The notes beneath the pieces were generated by a model. The model was given only the letters and a program-made list of their open reading frames with translations. It had not been told where the DNA came from and did no database searches. Positions 32,350-41,050 of a DNA stretch of 64,000 nt are shown one piece after another; position 1 is the stretch's first letter, and every line of letters begins with the position of its first letter. The position numbers were made by a program, and so were the translations under genes. The stretch comes from Streptomyces sp. NBC_01314 (GTDB taxonomy: Bacteria > Actinomycetota > Actinomycetes > Streptomycetales > Streptomycetaceae), in the NCBI RefSeq assembly GCF_041435215.1, contig NZ_CP108394.1:10230001-10294000 (forward strand), given 5' to 3'.

Positions 32350-32510
32350 CGCCTTGGCCGGTCTCCTGGCTTACGGGTGACACCGCCCATGCTCCGCCTT
32401 CCCGGGTCACAAAGACCCAGTGGCTGTCCGTGAGGACTGGAGCCGGACTTCCCGATCACAGTGGCGAGGGCCGCACCGGCATGACACCGGATTTCCCGTT
32501 CACCAAGGCG
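32350..32510 (-). ncRNA. Cobalamin (B12) riboswitch upstream of cbiM
   Basis: On the minus strand the region shows the class hallmarks: GGTGAACGGGAA near the 5' end, CGCCACTGT..CGGGAAGTCCGG, AGCCACTGGG and the 3' block GTAAGCCAGGAGACCGGCC. The closing P1 helix is a perfect 8-bp pair, CGCCTTGG (plus-strand 32503-32510) with CCAAGGCG (32350-32357). It ends 41 nt before the CbiM start codon and most likely blocks translation or transcription when bound to adenosylcobalamin. Confidence 0.93.
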
Positions 32511-32750
32511 TGGTGACAGTAGTGCCCACATAAGGACGCTGACAAGCGGAGACCAGGGGCGCGCGGGCGCCGTGGAACAGCTCACACCCCGGCGCACGCC
32601 CCACCGCCCCCACGCCGCACACGAGCGAACCCCGATGGCGACGGATGGCGGCGGATGGCGGGAACTGTTCGTACAGGTGGTCGCCCTTGGCCACAGGTCC
32701 TGCCCTGCGCTTGAATGCACCCTTCACGCCGTCGGCACAGGGAGTCCGCA

Positions 32751-33494
32751 GTGCACCGCCCGACCTTGGTACGCAGTTCGCGCCGTCTCGGCGTTCTCAC
32801 CGCAGCCGCGCTCGCGGTCACCGTCGCCATCGCGGGGCCGGCCGTGGCCCACACGGAGGTCGAGGCGGAGGGCGCCCGAGCCCTCGACCAGAACGTCGAA
32901 CTGACCTTCTCCGCGGAGTCGGAGTCCGCCTCGGCCGGCATCACCAAGCTGGAAGTGATCCTCCCCAAGGGCCTGGTCCCCTCCGACATCACCTACGAGG
33001 AGGGCCCCGACGGCTGGAAGTTCGCCCCCACAGGCCGGGGCTACACCGTCTCGGGCACGAAGCTCGCGGTGGGGGAGGACGTCGAGTACGCCGTCACCGT
33101 ACGGCAGCTGCCCGACGCCAAGTCTCTGGCCTTCAAGACCCTGCAGTCGTACAGCGACGGCAAGGTGGACCGCTGGATCGAACTGGAGGAGGAATCCGAG
33201 GGGGACGGCCACGGGCACGGTCACCCGGCACCCCGTCTGGACCTGAAGGCCGCCGCACCCGGCGCCGAAGTCGTCAGCCCCACCCCGTCGGAGGAGCCCA
33301 CGAAGGCCTCCCCCTCCCCGTCCCCCGAACCGAGTGCCAAGGCCTCCACGGCGTCGGCGGAGCCCGCTGCGGACAGCGCCGACGGCGACGACGGTGTCTC
33401 CCTCGCCGTGCCGCTCGGTATCGGCGCGGCCGTCCTCCTCGCACTCGGCGGCGGTCTGTGGTGGTTCCGGTCCCGTCGGGAGGGGACCACCTGA
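32751..33494 (+). CDS. YcnI-like (DUF1775) secreted, membrane-anchored protein with His-rich linker
   Basis: The 247-residue product starts from a GTG at 32751 behind GGGAG. A signal peptide (VHRPTLVRSSRRLGVLTAAA...) ends at VAHTEVEAEG; the mature N-terminal histidine is the copper-binding residue in YcnI-like proteins. The beta-sandwich (about 30-150) has LPKGLVPSDITYEEGPDGWK. A GDGHGHGHPAP segment, a Pro/Ser/Thr linker and one C-terminal helix with RSRRE follow. It probably handles copper or another transition metal at the membrane. It lies between the cobalt transporter and a NiCoT permease. Confidence 0.78.
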   Translation: MHRPTLVRSSRRLGVLTAAALAVTVAIAGPAVAHTEVEAEGARALDQNVELTFSAESESASAGITKLEVILPKGLVPSDITYEEGPDGWKFAPTGRGYTVSGTKLAVGEDVEYAVTVRQLPDAKSLAFKTLQSYSDGKVDRWIELEEESEGDGHGHGHPAPRLDLKAAAPGAEVVSPTPSEEPTKASPSPSPEPSAKASTASAEPAADSADGDDGVSLAVPLGIGAAVLLALGGGLWWFRSRREGTT

Positions 33495-33575
33495 CAGGTC
33501 CGCACGCTCGGGAGCTCGTGCGACCGCGCCGTCCATCGAAGGACTCTGACCTGACCGAAATGTGGCAGGGGCTTT

Positions 33576-33594
33576 ACTGCGACCCTCTTGCAGT
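33576..33594. promoter_or_regulatory. Inverted repeat ACTGC-N9-GCAGT upstream of the NiCoT gene
   Basis: A 5-bp perfect inverted repeat with a 9-bp spacer lies 74 bp before the NiCoT start, in an otherwise gene-free stretch. It could be a metalloregulator site such as Nur, but the match is too short to assign. Confidence 0.3.
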
Positions 33595-33667
33595 TACCAT
33601 CCCGCCGCACAAGGCTGAAGGGGTCCGACGGCACGCACACGGCACGACGAGTGAGGCGCACGCCCCC

Positions 33668-34792
33668 ATGGCTCCTGTTACCGACACCGCCCCCTCGGCC
33701 ACCACCGAGAAGGGCGGTTTCTCATGGCGTCGGATCCGCGACTCGATGACGCGCGGGGAGTGGGCGAGTCTCGGCGGTATGGCCGGGTTCATCCTGGCGC
33801 TGCATCTCATCGGCTGGTTCACGCTGGTCGTGATCGTCGCCCCCGAGCACTACAGCGTCGGCAGCAGGACCTTCGGCATCGGTATGGGCGTCACCGCCTA
33901 CACCCTGGGAATGCGGCACGCCTTCGACGCCGACCACATCGCCGCCATCGACAACACCACCCGCAAACTGATGGGCGAGGGGCAGCGCCCGCTGTCGGTC
34001 GGCTTCTGGTTCTCCCTCGGCCACTCGTCGATCGTCTTCGTCCTCACCTTCCTGCTCACCCTCGGCGTCAAGGCGCTCGCCGGCCCTGTGCGCAACGGCG
34101 CCTCCGGGTTGCACGACCTCACCGGCTGGATCGGCACCACCGTCTCCGGGACGTTCCTCTATGTCATCGCCATCATCAACATGGTGATCATGGTGGGCAT
34201 CTGGAAGGTGTTCCGGGAGATGCGCTCGGGCTCCTTCGACGAGGCCGCCCTGGAGGAGCGGCTGAACAGCCGGGGGTTCATGAACCGCGTCCTCGGGCGG
34301 CTGATGAAGTCGATCACCCGTCCCTGGCAGATGTTCCCGCTCGGTCTGCTCTTCGGCCTCGGGTTCGACACGGCGACCGAGGTCGCGCTCCTGGTTCTGG
34401 CCGGTTCGGGCGCGGCCTCAGGACTGCCCTGGTACGCGATCCTGTGCCTGCCGATCCTGTTCGCGGCCGGTATGTCCCTCCTGGACACGATCGACGGCTC
34501 GTTCATGAACTTCGCCTACGGCTGGGCGTTCTCCAAGCCGGTCCGCAAGGTCTACTACAACCTCACCATCACGGGCCTCTCGGTCGCCGTCGCCCTCATC
34601 ATCGGCACCGTCGAACTGCTCGGCCTCGTCGCCGAGAAGGCCCATCTGCGCGGCACGTTCTGGGACTGGGTCGTCGGCCTCGACCTCAACATCATCGGCT
34701 ACGTCGTCGTCGGCCTGTTCTTCGTCACCTGGGCGGTCGCGCTGCTGGTGTGGCGGTTCGGGCGGATCGAGGAGAAGTGGACGACGGGCTGA
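33668..34792 (+). CDS. Nickel/cobalt permease (NiCoT family, HoxN/NixA-like)
   Basis: The 374-residue protein has eight membrane helices. It carries the NiCoT signature R-H-A-F-D-A-D-H-I in helix 2 (about residue 80), followed by AAIDNTTRKLM, LGHSSIVF in helix 3 and LGFDTATE in helix 5. It imports Ni(II) and/or Co(II) at high affinity. No riboswitch is visible upstream, unlike cbiMNQO 1.4 kb away, which suggests nickel-type control, for urease or Ni-superoxide dismutase. Confidence 0.92.
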   Translation: MAPVTDTAPSATTEKGGFSWRRIRDSMTRGEWASLGGMAGFILALHLIGWFTLVVIVAPEHYSVGSRTFGIGMGVTAYTLGMRHAFDADHIAAIDNTTRKLMGEGQRPLSVGFWFSLGHSSIVFVLTFLLTLGVKALAGPVRNGASGLHDLTGWIGTTVSGTFLYVIAIINMVIMVGIWKVFREMRSGSFDEAALEERLNSRGFMNRVLGRLMKSITRPWQMFPLGLLFGLGFDTATEVALLVLAGSGAASGLPWYAILCLPILFAAGMSLLDTIDGSFMNFAYGWAFSKPVRKVYYNLTITGLSVAVALIIGTVELLGLVAEKAHLRGTFWDWVVGLDLNIIGYVVVGLFFVTWAVALLVWRFGRIEEKWTTG

Positions 34793-34802
34793 ACATCCAG
34801 CC

Positions 34803-34850
34803 GCGCCCCCGCGCCCCCGCGCCCCCGCGCCCCCGCGCCCCCGCGCCCCC
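34803..34850. repeat. Six tandem copies of GCGCCCCC after the NiCoT gene
   Basis: The 8-bp unit is repeated exactly six times, starting 11 bp after the stop codon. It has no coding role and is too C-rich to form a normal hairpin terminator. Confidence 0.9.
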
Positions 34851-34938
34851 GTGACCCACCCTCCGCCCCGGCCTACGAATCGGTCTCGATCCGTGGCACC
34901 GCCTGGGGCGCCGACGACGATCACGCCATCATGAACCC

Positions 34939-36057
34939 ATGAACCGGCCACCGCCGCGCCTCCACACCCCAGAGCGGCTCACGGCCGACGACTCGACCCT
35001 GAACGTGGCGCTCGTCTACCCGATGCAGGGCCCCGCAGGGATCTTCGGCCCCACCTGCGGCGCGTGCGCGCGGCTGGCCGCCGAGGAGGTCAACAAGGCC
35101 GGGGGAGTGCTCGGCAGGGAGCTGCGGCTGATCGAGGTCGACGGCGGGGCCGAGCCGCGGCGGGTCGCCGAGGACGTCGAGGCACTGGTCGCCTCGGGCG
35201 CGGTGCAGGGCGTCACCGGCTGGCACATCTCCTCCGTCCGGCAGGCCGTGGCCCCACGCATCGCGCACCGGGTGCCGTACGTGTACACGGCCCTGTACGA
35301 GGGCGGGGAGCGCACCGAGGGCGTCTTCATGACGAGCGAGACGCCCTCCTGGCAACTGCTGCCCGCGATGCGGCTGCTCGCCGAGTCACGCGGTGTGCGC
35401 CGCTGGTTCGTCGTCGGCAACAACTACGTGTGGCCCCGCCGGACCGCACGGGCGGCCCGGGGCTACGCCCGCGCGTGCCGGGGCCGGGTCAGCGGCGAGG
35501 CGTATCTGCCGCTCGGCACCGAGGACTTCGAGGACGTCCTGCGCCGTATCGAGCGGGCCGACGCCGACGGGGTCCTGATGCTCCTGGTCGGCAGCGACGC
35601 GGTCCGCTTCAACCGGGCCTTCGCCGCCTCCGGGCTCGACCGGCGGTGCCTGCGGCTGAGCACGCTGATGGACGAGAACATGCTGATGGGCAGCGGCCCC
35701 GAGGCCACCCTCGACCTGTACAGCACGGCCGGTTTCTTCGCCTCGCTCGCCGACCGGAACACCCTGGACTTCCACGGCCAGTACGCCGGCCGCTTCGGTC
35801 TGGAGGCGCCCACGCCGGGCGGCGTCGGCGAGTCCTGCTACGAGGGCGTCCTGCTGCTCGCCGCGCTCGTCGAACGGGCGCGCGCCCTGGACGTGGCCGC
35901 CATCGGGGCGGCCGCCGACACCGTCTCCTACGAGGGTCCGCGTGGCCTGCTGGGCCTGGACGGGCGGCATGTGCGCCAGCGCATCTACCTCGCGAGGGCG
36001 GAAGGCTGCGACTTCAACGTCCTCGCCCAGCTGCGCGCTCCGCACGACCTGCGTTGA
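34939..36057 (+). CDS. Cytosolic AmiC/UrtA-like amide- or urea-binding protein
   Basis: The 372-residue protein has the type 1 periplasmic-binding fold of UrtA/AmiC: LNVALVYPMQGPAGIFGPTC, AAEEVNKAGGVLGRELRLIE, VQGVTGWHISSVRQAVAP and WFVVGNNYVWPRRTARAARG. It has no signal peptide or lipobox, so it stays in the cytosol, as AmiC does when it senses amides and controls an antiterminator. A partner AmiR was not seen here. The adjacent MarR gene is convergent, with a 44-bp overlap at the 3' ends, and the true UrtA lipoprotein is at 36739. Confidence 0.8.
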   Translation: MNRPPPRLHTPERLTADDSTLNVALVYPMQGPAGIFGPTCGACARLAAEEVNKAGGVLGRELRLIEVDGGAEPRRVAEDVEALVASGAVQGVTGWHISSVRQAVAPRIAHRVPYVYTALYEGGERTEGVFMTSETPSWQLLPAMRLLAESRGVRRWFVVGNNYVWPRRTARAARGYARACRGRVSGEAYLPLGTEDFEDVLRRIERADADGVLMLLVGSDAVRFNRAFAASGLDRRCLRLSTLMDENMLMGSGPEATLDLYSTAGFFASLADRNTLDFHGQYAGRFGLEAPTPGGVGESCYEGVLLLAALVERARALDVAAIGAAADTVSYEGPRGLLGLDGRHVRQRIYLARAEGCDFNVLAQLRAPHDLR

Positions 36058-36505
36058 CCCCTCCCCGGCCGTCGGGGGGTCCGTCGCCCTCCAGGGTCCG
36101 GGCCAGCCGACCCAGCAGGCTTCCCAGCAGCTTCGTGTCCTCGTCGGTCAGCGGCTCCGACTCGGCCCAGTCGGCGCGCACTTCGCGGGCGAGCAGTTGC
36201 CATCGCTCCAGGCCGCGCGGGGTGAGGTGGGCGAGGACGCGGCGCCGGTCCACGGGATCGACGCGGCGGAAGACCAGGTTCTGGTCGACGAGTTGGTCGA
36301 TCAGCTTGGTCAGGCTCGGCGCCGGCAGGAAGGCGTGTTCGGCGAGAGCCGTCATGTTGTGACCCTGCCCGTCGGAGAGCAGATCGAGTACCCGCCAGGC
36401 CTCGACGGAACTGTCGAACTCGTCGAGCACGGACTGGACTCGGCGTACGGAGAGGCGCTCGGCCCGGGTCAGAAGGTGGAGCAGTTCCTCGGGCCGCCTC
36501 GCCAT
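36014..36505 (-). CDS. MarR-family regulator
   Basis: The 163-residue winged-helix protein starts from an ATG at 36505 with GAGGAG 6 nt upstream. The DNA-binding region is MTALAEHAFLPAPSLTKLID with the wing RRVDPVDRRRVLAHLTPRG. It is divergent from urtA and may control it or the cytosolic binding protein. Its 3' end overlaps that gene by 44 bp on the opposite strand. Confidence 0.85.
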   Translation of the reverse strand: MARRPEELLHLLTRAERLSVRRVQSVLDEFDSSVEAWRVLDLLSDGQGHNMTALAEHAFLPAPSLTKLIDQLVDQNLVFRRVDPVDRRRVLAHLTPRGLERWQLLAREVRADWAESEPLTDEDTKLLGSLLGRLARTLEGDGPPDGRGGVNAGRAERAAGRGR

Positions 36506-36652
36506 CGCACTCCTCAACTCGCCTTCAGCCGCCCCCGCGACGGTGATGCCAAAGCTTAACCTCGCCCCCCGCTCCTGACAGAGGGATCAGAAGCGCATCC
36601 TTTCTGTGAGAAGTAACAAGTATTTCGCAGCCTCAAAAAAATACTTCCTCCA

Positions 36653-36690
36653 GAAACTGTTCTTCAATTGCGCCGAAACGCATGGGAAAC
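36653..36690 (+). promoter_or_regulatory. GlnR-box-like array upstream of urtA
   Basis: GAAAC, TCAAT, GAAAC and GAAAC occur with exactly 6-bp spacers (36653, 36664, 36675, 36686). This is the 11-bp periodicity of actinobacterial GlnR sites (gTnAC-n6-GaAAC repeated). The array lies 49 bp upstream of the urtA start, in an unusually AT-rich promoter. The second box matches poorly. Confidence 0.6.
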
Positions 36691-36738
36691 AGTTGCCTCG
36701 CAGGCTGTGGTCGCACTTCAGCGACCTAGGAGGTATTG

Positions 36739-37992
36739 ATGTCCGGGATCGGTATCAGCAGACGGGGTCTCCTCGTGAGCGCGTCGGCGCTCGGCACGAC
36801 CGCCGCCCTCAGCGCGTGCGGCGCCAAGACGGGCAGCGGCACGTCGTCGGCCGCCGGAGCGGAGGCGGACACCTCCGGCGACACCGTCAAGGTGGGCCTG
36901 CTGAACTCGCTCTCGGGCACCATGGCCATCAGCGAGGTCACCGTGCACAACGCGCTGCTGCTCGCGGTGAAGGAGATCAACGCCGCCGGAGGCGTCCTGG
37001 GCAAGAAGCTGAAGCCCATCAGCCAGGACGGTGCCTCCGACTGGCCGACCTTCGCCGAGAAGGCGGAAGCCCTGATCACCGACGACAGGGTGGTCGCCAC
37101 CTTCGGCTGCTGGACCTCCGCCAGCCGCAAGGCCGTCAAGCCGGTCTTCGAACGCTACAAGTCGCTCCTCTTCTACCCCGTGCAGTACGAGGGCCTGGAG
37201 CAGTCCCCGTACATCTTCTACATCGGCGCCACCACCAACCAGCAGATCGTCCCCGCCCTCGACTACCTCAAGAAGCAGGGCCTGACGCGGCTGTACCTGG
37301 TGGGCAGCGACTACGTCTTCCCGCGCACCGCCAACAAGATAATCAAGGCGTACGCGGAGGCCCAGGGCATGAAGGTGGTCGGCGAGGACTACGCGCCGCT
37401 CGGCTCCACCGAGTTCAGCACCATCGTCAACAAGGTCAAGGACGCCGGCGCGGACGCCGTGTTCAACACCCTCAACGGCGACAGCAACGTGGCCTTCTTC
37501 AAGGAGTACAAGTCCGCCGGGCTGACCGCGAAGAGCCTGCCGGTCCTCTCGGTGTCGATCGCCGAGGAGGAGGTCAAGAGCATCGGCACCCAGTACCTGG
37601 AAGGCCAGTTGACCGCCTGGAACTACTACGAGACCACCCCGGGCGCCGCCAACACCAAGTTCGTCGCGGCCTACCAGGCGGCCTACGGCAAGGACAAGCC
37701 GACCAGCGACCCCATGGAGGCCGCCTACATCTCCGTCTACCTATGGAAGGAGATGGTCGAGAAGGCCGGTTCCTTCGACGTGGCGAAGGTCAAGAAGGCC
37801 TCCGGCGGCATCGAACTCGACGCCCCCGAGGGCAAGGTCACGGTCGACGGCGCGACGCAACACGTCTACAAGACGGCCCGGATCGGAAGGGTCGGCTCGG
37901 ACGGTCTGATCGAGGAGATCTGGAACTCCGGCAAGCCGATCAAGCCGGACCCGTATTTGAAGGGTTACGACTGGGCGGCCGGGTTGTCCTGA
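36739..37992 (+). CDS. urtA: Urea/amide ABC transporter substrate-binding lipoprotein UrtA
   Basis: The 417-residue protein starts at 36739 behind a perfect AGGAGGT. The leader has a twin-arginine motif ([13 protein letters not shown]) and lipobox L-S-A-C-G, so it is a Tat-exported lipoprotein. The mature domain matches Urt[60 protein letters not shown] and [10 protein letters not shown]. It is the first gene of urtABCDE. Nitrogen control by GlnR is likely from the upstream array. Confidence 0.93.
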   Translation: MSGIGISRRGLLVSASALGTTAALSACGAKTGSGTSSAAGAEADTSGDTVKVGLLNSLSGTMAISEVTVHNALLLAVKEINAAGGVLGKKLKPISQDGASDWPTFAEKAEALITDDRVVATFGCWTSASRKAVKPVFERYKSLLFYPVQYEGLEQSPYIFYIGATTNQQIVPALDYLKKQGLTRLYLVGSDYVFPRTANKIIKAYAEAQGMKVVGEDYAPLGSTEFSTIVNKVKDAGADAVFNTLNGDSNVAFFKEYKSAGLTAKSLPVLSVSIAEEEVKSIGTQYLEGQLTAWNYYETTPGAANTKFVAAYQAAYGKDKPTSDPMEAAYISVYLWKEMVEKAGSFDVAKVKKASGGIELDAPEGKVTVDGATQHVYKTARIGRVGSDGLIEEIWNSGKPIKPDPYLKGYDWAAGLS

Positions 37993-38087
37993 ATCCGACG
38001 GTGAGTGGGGTTACTCGCGCGGTTTCCCGCGCCCCTGAAAGAAAGGGCCCCCGCGCCCCTGAAAAAAGCACGGGCGCAGCCCCTGAC

Positions 38088-38150
38088 TTATCAGGAGCGC
38101 GGGGAACCGCGCGACCAGCCCCCACCGGACCCGCACCCGCCGAACAACCC
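38088..38150 (+). repeat. Streptomyces-type interspersed intergenic repeat, copy 1
   Basis: TATCAGGAGCGCGGGGAACC and the following GCGCGACCAGCCCCCACC and CCCGCACCCGCCG blocks reappear in reverse orientation at 55700-55760. The element forms hairpins (GCGCGGGGAACCGCGCG) and lies between urtA and urtB. Confidence 0.8.
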
Positions 38151-38173
38151 CGCCCCGGACCCGGAGCCGCCCC

Positions 38174-39058
38174 ATGACGGTCATCCTCAATCAATCCTTC
38201 ACCGGCATCAGCATCGGCGCCGTCCTCCTGCTCATCGCGCTCGGCCTGACCCTGACCTTCGGTCAGATGGGCGTGATCAACATGGCGCACGGCGAGTTCA
38301 TCATGGCCGGCGCCTACACCACGTACGTGCTGCAGAAGTCCATCAGCGGCGCCGGCGTCTCCCTGCTTCTCGCCCTGCCGCTGGCCTTCCTGGTCGCCGG
38401 AGCCATGGGCGCGCTGCTCGAATGGCTGCTCATCCGGCGTCTCTACACGAGACCCCTGGACACCCTGCTGGTCACCTGGGGTGTCTCCCTGATGCTCCAG
38501 CAGCTGGCCCGTGACGTCTTCGGCGCCCCGAACGTCCAGACCCGCGCCCCGGACCTGCTCACCGGCAACATCTCCGTCGGCGGCATCACCTTCGCCAACA
38601 ACCGGCTGTTCATCCTCGGGCTCGCTCTGCTCTGCGTCCTCGGACTCACCCTGATCATGCGCACGACCCCGCTGGGCCGCCGCATCCGGGCCGTCGTGCA
38701 GAACCGGGACCTCGCGGAGGTGTCCGGCATCGCGACCCAGCGCGTGGACCGTACGACGTTCTTCATCGGCTCGGGCCTCGCGGGCGTGGCCGGTGTCGCG
38801 CTCACCCTGGTCGGCCCGATCGGCCCGACCATGGGCACCAACTACATCGTCGACGCCTTCCTGGTCGTGGTCGTCGGCGGCGTCGCCCAGCTCAAGGGCG
38901 CCGTCATCACCGCCTTCGCACTCGGTGTCCTGCAGTCCGTACTGGAGTACTCGACGACGGTCAGCGTCGCCAAGGTCATCGTGCTCGTGGCGATCGTCGC
39001 CTTCCTGCAGTGGCGACCCCAGGGCCTGTACACCCTGCGCACCCGGAGCCTGGCATGA
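38174..39058 (+). CDS. urtB: Urea ABC transporter permease UrtB
   Basis: The 294-residue LivH-type permease has eight helices. The family motifs are LTLTFGQMGVINMAHGEFIM near the start, NRDLAEVSGIATQRVDRTTF in the cytosolic coupling loop and VVVVGGVAQLKGAVITAFAL. It is separated from urtA by 181 bp containing an interspersed repeat, so it may be partly decoupled in expression. Its stop overlaps urtC (ATGA). Confidence 0.93.
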   Translation: MTVILNQSFTGISIGAVLLLIALGLTLTFGQMGVINMAHGEFIMAGAYTTYVLQKSISGAGVSLLLALPLAFLVAGAMGALLEWLLIRRLYTRPLDTLLVTWGVSLMLQQLARDVFGAPNVQTRAPDLLTGNISVGGITFANNRLFILGLALLCVLGLTLIMRTTPLGRRIRAVVQNRDLAEVSGIATQRVDRTTFFIGSGLAGVAGVALTLVGPIGPTMGTNYIVDAFLVVVVGGVAQLKGAVITAFALGVLQSVLEYSTTVSVAKVIVLVAIVAFLQWRPQGLYTLRTRSLA

Positions 39059-40221
39059 CGACGCCCACGCCCTCCCTCGAGAGGATGGCACCCGCGGCGG
39101 AGCCGTCGCGCTCCCTCCTGGACCGCTTCCGCGTCCCCGGCGCCTTCCTCGTCGGCGCCGTCCTGCTCATCGGGGTCGCCCCGCTCGCCCTCTCCGACTT
39201 CCGGCTCAACCTCCTCGCCAAGTACTTGTGTTATGCGATCGTGGCGGTCGGCGTGAGCCTTGCTTGGGGGCGTGGCGGCCTGCTCGTCCTCGGCCAGGGC
39301 GTCTTCTTCGGCCTCGGCGGCTACGCCATGGCCATGCACCTCAAGCTCGCCGACGCGGCCGAGACCGGCCAGACTCTGCCCGACTTCATGCAGCTGTACG
39401 GCACCGGCGACACCCTGCCCTGGTGGTGGCAGCCCTTCGCCAACCCTGCCTTCGCCCTCGCCATGACCGTCCTGCTGCCCATGGCGGTCGCCGCGCTGCT
39501 CGGCTTCTTCGTCTTCCGTCGCCGGGTGAAGGGCGCGTACTTCGCGATCCTCAGCCAGGCACTGGCCGCCGCCCTCGCCATCTGGCTCGTCGGCCAACAG
39601 GCCACCACCGGCGGCACCAACGGCCTCACCGACATGCGCGGCTTCTTCGGGTACGACCTCGACGACCCGGTGAACCAGCGGATGGTGTACTTCGTCATCG
39701 CCGCCGTGCTCCTGCTGCTGATGGCCGCCGCCCGTCAGCTGTTCGTCAGCCGCTACGGCGAACTCCTCGTCGCCGTGCGGGACTCCGAGGAGCGCGTCCG
39801 CTTCCTCGGCTACGACCCCGCCAACGTCAAGCTCGTCGCGTACGTCGTAGCGGCGGGCATGGCGGGCCTCGCGGGTGCCCTGTTCGTCCCGGCGGTCGGC
39901 ATCATCTCGCCGGCCCTGATCGGCATCGTCCCGTCCATCGGCTTCGTCATCGGCGCGGCGGTGGGCGGCCGGGCCTCCCTGGTGGGTGCCGTGCTCGGTG
40001 CCATCGCGGTGGCCTGGGCGCAGAGCACCCTCTCCGACGCCTTCCCTGCCGCGTGGACCTACCTCCAGGGCCTGCTGTTCGTCCTGGCGGTCGGCTTCCT
40101 GCCCGGCGGCCTTGCCTCCCTGGCGAGCGTGGTCCGCCGGCGCCGTACCCCCATGACGACCACCCCCATCACGGCCCCGGCCTCGGCTCCGACCTCGGCC
40201 CCGACAGGAGGAACGGCATGA
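39055..40221 (+). CDS. urtC: Urea ABC transporter permease UrtC
   Basis: The 388-residue LivM-type permease starts from MTTPTPSLERM at 39055, overlapping the urtB stop. Motifs include LAWGRGGLLVLGQGVFFGLG, RRVKGAYFAILSQALAAALA, the urea-type NGLTDMRGFFGYDL and VRDSEERVRFLGYDPANVKL. It pairs with UrtB. The C-terminus is a Pro/Thr/Ala tail preceding urtD. Confidence 0.93.
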   Translation: MTTPTPSLERMAPAAEPSRSLLDRFRVPGAFLVGAVLLIGVAPLALSDFRLNLLAKYLCYAIVAVGVSLAWGRGGLLVLGQGVFFGLGGYAMAMHLKLADAAETGQTLPDFMQLYGTGDTLPWWWQPFANPAFALAMTVLLPMAVAALLGFFVFRRRVKGAYFAILSQALAAALAIWLVGQQATTGGTNGLTDMRGFFGYDLDDPVNQRMVYFVIAAVLLLLMAAARQLFVSRYGELLVAVRDSEERVRFLGYDPANVKLVAYVVAAGMAGLAGALFVPAVGIISPALIGIVPSIGFVIGAAVGGRASLVGAVLGAIAVAWAQSTLSDAFPAAWTYLQGLLFVLAVGFLPGGLASLASVVRRRRTPMTTTPITAPASAPTSAPTGGTA

Positions 40222-41045
40222 GCGGCGAGGGACTGACGGTCCGCGACCTGCGGGTGACGTTCGACGGCTTCAAGGCCGTCGACGGCGTGGACCTCGACAT
40301 CCGCCCCGGCGACCTGCGCTTCCTCATCGGCCCGAACGGCGCCGGCAAGACCACCCTCGTCGACGCCGTCACCGGACTGGTGAAGTCCACCGGATCGGTC
40401 CGCTTCGGCGGCGAGGAACTCATCGGGAAACCGGTGCACCGGATCGCCCGCAGGGGCATCGGGCGTACCTTCCAGACGGCCACGGTCTTCGAGGAGCTGA
40501 CCGTCCTGCAGAACCTCGACATCGCGGCGGGCGCCGGACGTGGCCCCCTGACCATGCTCAGGCGGCGCAAGGGCGTACCGGAGGAGGTCACCAGGGCCCT
40601 GGAGACCACCGGTCTCACGGAACTGCGTGACCGTCCGGCAGGTGTGCTCGCGCACGGCCAGAAGCAGTGGCTGGAGATCGGCATGCTGCTCGTCCAGGAC
40701 GTGAAGCTGCTGCTGCTCGACGAGCCGGTCGCCGGTATGAGCCACGACGAACGCGAGGCCACGGGCGCGCTGTTGCAGCGGGTCGGTGAGGACCACACGG
40801 TGGTGGTCATCGAGCACGACATGGACTTCATGCGCTCCTTCGCCCGCAGCGTCACCGTCCTGCACGCCGGCCGGATCCTCAGCGAGGGCTCCGTCACCGA
40901 GGTACAGGCCGACGCCAAGGTCCAGGAGGTCTACCTCGGCCGCGCGTCCGAGCCCGAGCCCGAGCCCGGGTCCGGACCCGAGCCCGCGTCGGTGACCGCC
41001 GCCGAACCGGTCGCCGCTCCCGTCCCCGTCGCCGAGGAGGCGTGA
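40218..41045 (+). CDS. urtD: Urea ABC transporter ATP-binding protein UrtD
   Basis: The 275-residue ATPase has Walker A G-P-N-G-A-G-K-T-T, signature LAHGQKQWLEIGM (a UrtD-type variant of LSGGQ) and Walker B LLLLDEPVAGMSHDE. The last 30 residues are a Pro/Glu/Ala tail absent from typical UrtD. It overlaps urtC by 4 bp. Confidence 0.93.
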   Translation: MSGEGLTVRDLRVTFDGFKAVDGVDLDIRPGDLRFLIGPNGAGKTTLVDAVTGLVKSTGSVRFGGEELIGKPVHRIARRGIGRTFQTATVFEELTVLQNLDIAAGAGRGPLTMLRRRKGVPEEVTRALETTGLTELRDRPAGVLAHGQKQWLEIGMLLVQDVKLLLLDEPVAGMSHDEREATGALLQRVGEDHTVVVIEHDMDFMRSFARSVTVLHAGRILSEGSVTEVQADAKVQEVYLGRASEPEPEPGSGPEPASVTAAEPVAAPVPVAEEA

Positions 41046-41050
41046 CACCC

